Source: CAYRJD01 sp964424585
GTDB taxonomy: Bacteria > Actinomycetota > Acidimicrobiia > Acidimicrobiales > Poriferisodalaceae
Direction of reading: 5' to 3'
DNA: 32,510 bases
Assembly: GCA_964424585.1 (NCBI GenBank)
Contig: CAYRJD010000083.1
Coordinates: 1-32,510 of the forward strand
The notes below the pieces were generated by a model. That model made no database searches. It saw nothing but the letters and a program-made list of their open reading frames with translations, and was not told where the DNA came from. A program made the translations under genes and the position numbers. Each line of letters begins with the position of its first letter. Position 1 is the stretch's first letter. Shown one piece after another: positions 26,613-32,510 of this stretch.

Positions 26613-27923
26613 CTAGGGGCCCAGGAGCGCGGCAGGTACCACGCCGATGCCGTCGGCCTCACGGCGATACGCCCGGTCGCCTGCGTAAACCACAATGCCG
26701 TCAGCCCACATCGGGCCGAGCTTGTCACGCAGCCAGCGCAAGTGCTCACAGTGCACCGCGGTCACGCTGTCGGCGAGCTTCACCTCAATCGCCAGCACCT
26801 TGCCGAGTGAGTTGATCACGATGATGTCGACCTCGCGCGGCGGACATCGCTCGCCACCCGACGACGTGCCAAGCCAGAACACGCTCGCGTCGGCTGCTGA
26901 CGCGTAGACCCGCACCGACTGCAGCACCAACGACTGAAACAGCCGACCCCCGTAAGAGCTGCTCACGTCGACCTGTCCGGCCTCGATCGCGTCGTTCATC
27001 TCCATCAGCCAGTCACCCTCGTACACGGCCACGGCGATAGCCGGGTCGATGAAGTGTCGCAGCGCCTCTTTCTTCGTGCGGTTGACCGGCGAGAACGGGC
27101 TGCTCCAAGCGGGCTGCTCTTCGATGATCCCCAAGTTTTCGAGCGCCTGCCGGTAGACGTTCGCGGTGTCCCACGCCATGTCCTTTTCGTCTTCGCGGTG
27201 CGCGAACTTGCGCAGCTTCTCAAACGTCATCTCGGTAGATATTCCTCTCGCGTAGCTCGTCAGCCACCGCATCGTCAGCTGCGCCGACAGCTGCCGCCCG
27301 CCTTCGGCAGCCGACCGGATGTCGCGCCGACAGAGCAGGTCGACGTACGTGCGCATCAGCTTCGCCCGCAGGTTCGCCGGTGCCCCGAAGTGGCCCGGCA
27401 GACCAGAGATGACGATCTGTTCGATGTAGTCGCCGCGGCCAACCGAGGCCGCCGCGGCGAAGTCGCCGACGTCGCCTGCGAGCAGCTCGGCGAGCGACAC
27501 GCACGGCGCGTCGAGCCCTCGCTCAAACAACGAGAACGGACGCATGTCGATGCCGAGGATGGGCCGCCCGATGCCGCTGTGAACCTCCGGAGGGATGGGC
27601 GCCGACGGCGTGCTGGTGAGGATGTATCTGCCGGGCGTCGGGTCGCGGTCGATGTCGGTGCGCACCACGTCCATCACCTTCGGGTAGACGTGCCACTCGT
27701 CGATCAGCACCGGCGGAGCCGCGGTCGTGATGACCTTCGGGTTGCTCTTGATGAGATCGAGCGCGTCGTCGTCCTTGAGGTCGTAGGCGGTCTTCGCGTG
27801 TCGGCTGGCAGACGTCGTTTTGCCGACGCCGCGCGCGCCGTTGAGCAAGACGACCGGCAACTGGGCGATAGCTTGCGCGAGCGTGTCGTCGATGACGCGG
27901 GGCTGTGGCTCGGCGAGCGGCAC
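26613..27923 (-). CDS. AAA family ATPase with DUF4143-type C-terminal domain
   Basis: A 436-residue protein. The N-terminal AAA_14 ATPase has Walker A GARGVGKTT (29-37) and Walker B PVLIDEWH (71-78), followed by RYILTSTPSAPIP as sensor region. The C-terminal half fits DUF4143, ending with VDIIVINSLGKVLAIEVK, which looks like a PD-(D/E)XK nuclease-type core (D, then EVK). Such proteins are widespread and often stand alone near mobile or defence genes; the true role is unknown. GTG start has TAGAGT 6 bases upstream. It is divergent from the large secreted protein, across a region holding two tandem palindromes. Confidence 0.9.
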   Translation of the reverse strand: MPLAEPQPRVIDDTLAQAIAQLPVVLLNGARGVGKTTSASRHAKTAYDLKDDDALDLIKSNPKVITTAAPPVLIDEWHVYPKVMDVVRTDIDRDPTPGRYILTSTPSAPIPPEVHSGIGRPILGIDMRPFSLFERGLDAPCVSLAELLAGDVGDFAAAASVGRGDYIEQIVISGLPGHFGAPANLRAKLMRTYVDLLCRRDIRSAAEGGRQLSAQLTMRWLTSYARGISTEMTFEKLRKFAHREDEKDMAWDTANVYRQALENLGIIEEQPAWSSPFSPVNRTKKEALRHFIDPAIAVAVYEGDWLMEMNDAIEAGQVDVSSSYGGRLFQSLVLQSVRVYASAADASVFWLGTSSGGERCPPREVDIIVINSLGKVLAIEVKLADSVTAVHCEHLRWLRDKLGPMWADGIVVYAGDRAYRREADGIGVVPAALLGP

Positions 27924-27929
27924 TCGCGC

Positions 27930-27935
27930 ACTCTA
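27930..27935 (-). promoter_or_regulatory. -10 box of the AAA/DUF4143 gene, leaderless type
   Basis: TAGAGT on the minus strand ends 6 bases before the GTG at 27923. The 19-bp tandem repeats start 7 bases further upstream, where a -35 would be. Confidence 0.55.
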
Positions 27936-27941
27936 GAGGCC

Positions 27942-27979
27942 ATCGCGGAATCTCGCGACAATCGCGGAATCTCGCGACA
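27942..27979. repeat. two perfect 19-bp tandem repeats with internal palindrome, candidate operator
   Basis: ATCGCGGAATCTCGCGACA at 27942-27960 is followed immediately by an identical copy at 27961-27979. Each copy holds the inverted repeat TCGCG-N6-CGCGA, the shape of a dimeric-protein binding site. They overlie the -35 region of the AAA/DUF4143 gene and lie upstream of the divergent secreted-protein gene. Confidence 0.85.
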
Positions 27980-28030
27980 GCCGCGCGGCTTCGCCTGCGC
28001 CTGTGTGCGCAACGAGACGCAGCCGGGGGC

Positions 28031-28036
28031 TAGTCT
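28031..28036 (+). promoter_or_regulatory. possible -10 box of the large secreted-protein gene
   Basis: TAGTCT lies 41 bases before the ATG at 28078. No good -35 is visible. A purine run GAGAGAG 8 bases before the ATG is a weak ribosome binding site. Confidence 0.3.
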
Positions 28037-28077
28037 GCGCGCGTCTCTGCCGCCACACGATCGAGAGAGCAAGCGCA

Positions 28078-31000
28078 ATGCCCTACGTCCATTCCATTCG
28101 TGCCCGCTGGCTGCTGTTGGTCGCAGCCGCGCTCGTCGCCGCGCTCGCGGCCGCGACGCTCGCGTCGTCACGAGCCGACGCGCAAGTCGCGCCCGAGGCG
28201 CGCAGCCAGTTCGGCATCATTCCGCTGTGGACGCACCACGTCGAAATCAAGGTTCCGTTTCGCGACGTAGACGGCGACGGGCGCAACGATTACGACCCGC
28301 AGTTCAGCCTCACGGCCATCCGCACGGCCGGGCCGACGCCAGGGTCGGGCGACTGGTGCCCGCCTAGTCTCAGCATGGCGCCGCGCGTCGGCGAGAACGG
28401 CTCGGAGGTGCTCGCCACCTACACCGCGTCGCTGCTCGATGAGAACTGCCAGTTTCAAACCCAGTTCCCTGAGACCATTGCCTCTGGCGTGGCTGGCTTC
28501 ACGCTGTCGCGCGCCTCGGGCGCGATAGCGCACGTCACCCACCGCAACAACACAACGGCGCGCATCACGTACACCGACGGGCGCACCACGTTCCAACCCA
28601 ATCGCTCGGTGAGCGGCTTCGGGCCCGAAGACGAAGGCACCGTCATCACGCTTCGCTTTTCTCGTGAGACGGGCGAACGCGGCCACCCGCAGTGCCGCAT
28701 CCACGAGAACGACCGCTACGCGACCTGGAGAGTTGACAGCCGGGGGCGGGCGATACAACAGCGTCATGCGACGCTCATCGACACCCTCCCGCCGCACGCG
28801 CCTGACTACGGGCGCGAGTGCCACTACGCGGCGCGCTGGCCAGACATCGAAGGGTTCATTACGCCCACCCCGAGCTTGATCGTGCTGGCGAGCGGTTCGG
28901 GCCACCGCGCTACCGAGTATCGGCGGATTGAGGTAGTGGAAGCCAGGTCGTTCAAGCCGTCGCCGCAACTGGTGGTGCCGTTTACCGATTACGACGGCGA
29001 CGGTGCGCACGACTACCGCGGCGCGAGCCTGCGGGTGACGTTCAACCGGCAATCTGGCGAGCCGGTAGCGTGCTCAAACGACGTGACCGCCGACTACGTG
29101 ATCGAGGCACGAGAGCACCCAGCCGAGACGATCACCACCGCGGACGGCGACGTGATGCTGCGCGCCCGCAGCACGCTCAAGCCCGCAGAGGCGGTGTCGC
29201 TCATCGACACGCCACGGAACTCACAGCACCACTGCCAGTACGACGTCGAGTTCGGTAACAGCGACGAAGTCGCCGCCGGCGAGCAGGCCCGTCTGGCGCG
29301 GCTGACAGCCGCTGCCATCGAAGACACCGAGCTGTCCGCAGCCGACCCTCTCGCGTTTGCGGCCTATGAGAACGCAGCCGTCAGCCGCACCGTCACGTTC
29401 GCCGTTGCCGTGCCGCCCGCCGCGAGCAGCGAGGGCTTTGGCGTCGCATACGAGCCAGTCGCCGCGCAAGACCCTGGCTGCACAGATGGCGACGCGTTTG
29501 TGCTCGCCCCGGATAGCAACGGGCAAGCCAGCCGCGACGTCACGCTCATAGATCGCTGGCAAGGCCACCTCAGCGCTGCGGCGCGCTGTGAATACACGGC
29601 TACCTGGGCCGACTCCGGCGACGCGGCCAGCAGCGTGTACCAACTCACCGGCGCAGCGCAACAGACCATCGACGCGTCGGTCTTCGACGCGGCCGACCGC
29701 ACCTTGCTTCGTGCTTACGGAGAAGTCGCACCCACGTTCGATGCGGTCCTAGAAGTACTGACGACCGCTCCGGACGGCCAAGACCGTGCGTTCACGGTCG
29801 GCGTCACCACAGACCCTAACGCCGACGCAGGCTGCTCACAGATTCCCGATCAGGAGGTGGTGGTAACCGCGGGGCAAACGTCCGGGCAGACTGCGCTCAA
29901 CGGCGTCGTTGAACGCGCCCTTGGCGCAACGACGGATTGCGCCTACACGATTGAGTGGCCCAGCAGCATCGTTGGAGCTGTCGGTTGGGAACGTGACCCG
30001 ACTCACAGCGCGGTTGTCGCGCTGAACTCGTCGGTTGGCGTCGCGAGCGCCCGCTACTACCCCGTCTTCGACGGCGTGGTAGAAATCACCACCTCTCAGC
30101 CGGTTGCTGCTGACACCACCTTCACCGTGGCAGTTGCAGCGTCGAGCGCGTCGCCAACGTCTGGCTGCTCTGATCCTGATGACCTCACGCTCACGGTGCG
30201 CGCCGGCTCCACGTCAGCTGCTGGCTCGCTTAGCCGCCTCGTAGTGCTGCCCCCAGGCGAGACGGGGGCCTGCGCCTACGAAGCGAACTGGCCCGCCAGC
30301 GAAGACTTAGCTGCTGCGCCACCGGGCGGCAAGAACCCCACACCCGTCTGGGCTGCCGACCAAGCGCACGCGACGACGACGCAGATGACGGTGAGATCTC
30401 GCCGGGTGACGCACCGCTATCTCTTTAGCGTAGACACCCACTTCGATGCCGACATCTCGGTGCACGTGCCGCAGATCGAAGGCCCGACTGCGGGCGTCAA
30501 CCTGTTCGCAGGTGCCGAGTTCACGTTCACGTTCGCTCGTGCGCCGCACTCGCACCCAGGCTGCTCGACCGGCACGCCCAACAGCTTCATCTACACGGTG
30601 CAGCCCGACGGCTCGGTGACTGGCGACCATCCGACGCCGCTGGTCGACGTGCCTGCCGGCGGCACCGAGAGCTGCGTCTACTTGTTTCACGCCAGCAGCG
30701 CGTCTGCGCCTCCCGACGCTCCGATCCAGTGGTCGTTGTACATCGAGACGGTCAGCGCGACGCTTCAGAAGAGCACGCCACGACCCGTCGTCGAATACCT
30801 GGTGGGCGACATCACCTTCACGCCCGAGGTCGCCATCGCGGTGCCGCAGATCGACGAGACGATCAGCGGCACGCATACGAACGTGTTCGCCGACGTCGTG
30901 CTCGCCGACGGCACGACCGCGCCGCTCACTTTCGATGTCGCCTTCGCCATCGCCGCTGGCTCTGACGCTGGCTGCACCGACACGGGCTCGACGACTTACG

Positions 31001-32510
31001 CCTACGCAGTTGCGCCAGACGGCACCGTGACAGGCGAGGTGCCCGCGCTGGCTGCGTATGTGGTGACGACCGACCTGGTCACCCACCCCGTTGAGCAAAC
31101 CGTCGCGCCGTGCGTCTACGACGTGACGTTCCCGACGGCCAGCAGCGGGCGCGCCTGGCTCACCAAGGAGACAGACGGTTCGGACGACGACGCGACGTCG
31201 GCGGCGCAGCCATCGGCGATGGCGACGTACGGCAACATCGAAGTCGTCGCGCCCGTCGACGTCGCGGTGATGACGCCGACGTTCACGCCACCGCCTGGGC
31301 GGACGGTGTCGGTAACCATCAGCGCGGCGCAAGGCGCGGACGCAGCCTGCGTGGTTGACGACCACGTGTCGCCGTCGAGCGCCGCCAGCAGAACGAAGTC
31401 GGTGACACTCGACGCGAGCGGCACCACTCGCGTCGTTGGCCACTTCGACGTGACCGACTTGGTTGCCGGAGCGACCAGCGCGAACGACCGGTGCGCCTAC
31501 GACGTCGCTTGGTCGGTCACCGATGAGCCGTTCGCCGACGCTATCTGGACGCGCACAACGAGCGACGACGCATTGGCGGCTTCCGGGCGCGTCGGGGCGA
31601 CGAGCACTCTGTCGGCCACCTATGCCGTGCCGATCGAGACCTCCTTTGATGCGACGCTCAACTTGGTGGTCGTCGACCACGTTCCCGCAGGCACCGCCTT
31701 CGCCGTCAGCGTCGACGCGACCGCCGACTCGCCGGTGGGCTGTTCCAGCACCGTCAATCGGACGCTCACCGCGCCTGCGGTCGACGGCACGAACGACCGA
31801 ACCATCGTCGACACGTTCTCGCTGGTTCACACGCCAGCGGGCGTGGTCGGGTACTGCACGTATGAGATCACCTGGCCTCTGATGGAGACCGGCGGCACGC
31901 TGTTCGTGCCCGATGAGGCGTTCACCGCCGACACCGCGCTCAGCCGGCAGCAGCCGACCGCCACGAGCCGCTACTCAGACCGAACCGTCGCCACGATGTT
32001 TTCTGCGACGCTGACGGTCGGCACGACGCAGATCGTCGACGTGGCGGCCACCTTCAGCGTCGGGGTCGCGCCCGCCGCTGGTGCGCCGCCAGGCTGCTCG
32101 ACGCCGAGCCCCGACCCAGCGGTGACGGTCGGCCCGGGTGCTTCCACCCAGACGCTTGAGTTGTCGCTCGTGCGCCGTCCGCCCAGCGAGAACGCCGAGT
32201 GCTCGTACGCGCTCACGTGGTCGACGAGCGAAGACACCACGACGTTCTGGATGGCCGATGCCACGTTCACACCCGACGTGACGCTCACGCCGTCCGCGCC
32301 CGACGCGGCGAATCGCTACGCGCCCGACCTCACCTACTTCACGCCGACGCTCACCTTCAACGTGGCTGACGCCGACTTCGACGGCGACGGCAGCCACGAC
32401 TACGCGGGGGCGCACTTCACGGTGACGTTCACGTCTGCCGACGCAGACTGCTCTGCTCTCACCAGGGCGTACGAGCTGAGCGGCGACGGCGACGTCGAGC
32501 CGGTCGCGCC
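28078..32510 (+). CDS. large secreted protein of two-cysteine repeat modules (3' end beyond window)
   Basis: Open for 1477 codons and still open at the window edge. Residues 1-35 are a clear signal peptide (Arg8/Arg10, hydrophobic 11-29, cleavage after ADA at 33-35). The rest is a tandem of at least eleven modules of 111-137 residues. Each has one cysteine, usually after Gly and followed by Ser/Thr (GCS, GCT), and a second 30-54 residues later in a C-x-[YF]-x-x-x-[WF] context such as CAYTIEWP, CAYEANWP, CTYEITWP. First cysteines: 94, 206, 332, 468, 586, 697, 829, 966, 1091, 1222, 1340, 1458; second: 124, 248, 386, 504, 621, 732, 866, 1012, 1139, 1260, 1375. I found no other cysteine. DxDGDGxxDY motifs at about 63, 304 and 1433 look like calcium loops. 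I do not recognise the module; the strand-rich sequence suggests an Ig-like surface fold. The cysteine pairs probably form disulfides outside the cell. Confidence 0.9.
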   Translation, partial: MPYVHSIRARWLLLVAAALVAALAAATLASSRADAQVAPEARSQFGIIPLWTHHVEIKVPFRDVDGDGRNDYDPQFSLTAIRTAGPTPGSGDWCPPSLSMAPRVGENGSEVLATYTASLLDENCQFQTQFPETIASGVAGFTLSRASGAIAHVTHRNNTTARITYTDGRTTFQPNRSVSGFGPEDEGTVITLRFSRETGERGHPQCRIHENDRYATWRVDSRGRAIQQRHATLIDTLPPHAPDYGRECHYAARWPDIEGFITPTPSLIVLASGSGHRATEYRRIEVVEARSFKPSPQLVVPFTDYDGDGAHDYRGASLRVTFNRQSGEPVACSNDVTADYVIEAREHPAETITTADGDVMLRARSTLKPAEAVSLIDTPRNSQHHCQYDVEFGNSDEVAAGEQARLARLTAAAIEDTELSAADPLAFAAYENAAVSRTVTFAVAVPPAASSEGFGVAYEPVAAQDPGCTDGDAFVLAPDSNGQASRDVTLIDRWQGHLSAAARCEYTATWADSGDAASSVYQLTGAAQQTIDASVFDAADRTLLRAYGEVAPTFDAVLEVLTTAPDGQDRAFTVGVTTDPNADAGCSQIPDQEVVVTAGQTSGQTALNGVVERALGATTDCAYTIEWPSSIVGAVGWERDPTHSAVVALNSSVGVASARYYPVFDGVVEITTSQPVAADTTFTVAVAASSASPTSGCSDPDDLTLTVRAGSTSAAGSLSRLVVLPPGETGACAYEANWPASEDLAAAPPGGKNPTPVWAADQAHATTTQMTVRSRRVTHRYLFSVDTHFDADISVHVPQIEGPTAGVNLFAGAEFTFTFARAPHSHPGCSTGTPNSFIYTVQPDGSVTGDHPTPLVDVPAGGTESCVYLFHASSASAPPDAPIQWSLYIETVSATLQKSTPRPVVEYLVGDITFTPEVAIAVPQIDETISGTHTNVFADVVLADGTTAPLTFDVAFAIAAGSDAGCTDTGSTTYAYAVAPDGTVTGEVPALAAYVVTTDLVTHPVEQTVAPCVYDVTFPTASSGRAWLTKETDGSDDDATSAAQPSAMATYGNIEVVAPVDVAVMTPTFTPPPGRTVSVTISAAQGADAACVVDDHVSPSSAASRTKSVTLDASGTTRVVGHFDVTDLVAGATSANDRCAYDVAWSVTDEPFADAIWTRTTSDDALAASGRVGATSTLSATYAVPIETSFDATLNLVVVDHVPAGTAFAVSVDATADSPVGCSSTVNRTLTAPAVDGTNDRTIVDTFSLVHTPAGVVGYCTYEITWPLMETGGTLFVPDEAFTADTALSRQQPTATSRYSDRTVATMFSATLTVGTTQIVDVAATFSVGVAPAAGAPPGCSTPSPDPAVTVGPGASTQTLELSLVRRPPSENAECSYALTWSTSEDTTTFWMADATFTPDVTLTPSAPDAANRYAPDLTYFTPTLTFNVADADFDGDGSHDYAGAHFTVTFTSADADCSALTRAYELSGDGDVEPVA

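Noticed and set aside
26216..26749. Intact 177-residue protein
   Set aside because: The first third is only the shadow of the ATPase gene; the remainder is one partial repeat without signal peptide, so I list it as a pseudogene fragment.
27942..27979. CRISPR-like array
   Set aside because: The two 19-bp repeats abut without spacers and no cas gene is near.
30307..31830. 507-codon minus frame opposite the secreted protein
   Set aside because: Arg/Val/Gly-rich shadow of the repeat protein; no motifs, no start context.

Overview
The window reads as chromosomal DNA of a high-GC actinobacterium, most likely of the class Acidimicrobiia (Ilumatobacter/marine-actinobacterial type). The lineage rests on a 16S rRNA 5' portion whose wording looks acidimicrobial, on an arginine cluster running into mpg, an ABC exporter pair and tyrS, on a phosphatidylinositol-mannoside (PIM) cluster running into pdxS-pdxT, and on frequent GTG starts. 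No placement search was run. Apart from one decayed gene fragment, I see no phage, transposon, tRNA or CRISPR; most of the window is core chromosome.

Layout. (1) Positions 1-977, minus strand: 5' two thirds of a 16S rRNA, cut by the window edge, preceded by a leader with a strong hairpin and a possible promoter. (2) Positions 1463-11618, minus strand: an eleven-gene chain, argC-argB-argD-argF-argR-argH-mpg-(small membrane protein)-ABC ATPase-ABC permease-tyrS. Almost every junction is a 4-base GTGA or ATGA overlap. argJ and argG, usual members of actinobacterial arg clusters, are absent. An AT-rich pair of ARG-box-like sites lies upstream of argC. (3) Positions 11853-17910, plus strand: gltB-gltD (NADPH glutamate synthase), divergent from argC, so the two nitrogen/arginine units share one control region. 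(4) Positions 17932-20306: a small membrane diguanylate cyclase and an SDR oxidoreductase on minus, then an F420-type luciferase-like oxidoreductase on plus, divergent from the SDR across 37 bp. (5) Positions 20331-26141, minus strand: a membrane protein, pgsA-like, patA-like and pimA-like genes (PIM synthesis), a protein that looks like an M48 peptidase without its zinc site, then pdxS-pdxT (pyridoxal phosphate synthase). (6) Positions 26216-27923, minus strand: a decayed cell-wall-binding fragment and an AAA/DUF4143 ATPase. (7) Positions 28078-32510, plus strand: the start of a very large secreted protein built from at least eleven modules of about 110-140 residues, each with exactly two cysteines; it runs off the window.

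How the genes fit together. The arg chain makes arginine from N-acetylglutamate under its own repressor ArgR, while gltBD supplies glutamate, the precursor. The PIM cluster builds phosphatidylinositol-based envelope lipids. Several promoters carry a TANNNT box 6-8 bases before the start codon, the usual mark of leaderless transcripts in Actinobacteria.

Most unusual items: the two-cysteine repeat protein with an uncharacterised module; the apparent pseudo-peptidase in the PIM/PLP cluster; a PgsA-like enzyme lacking the arginine of its signature; and a crop of short tandem duplications inside and at the ends of housekeeping genes (tyrS, argF, SDR), including an identical 11-mer at three loci. 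All functional statements are from reading the sequence; no database search was run.
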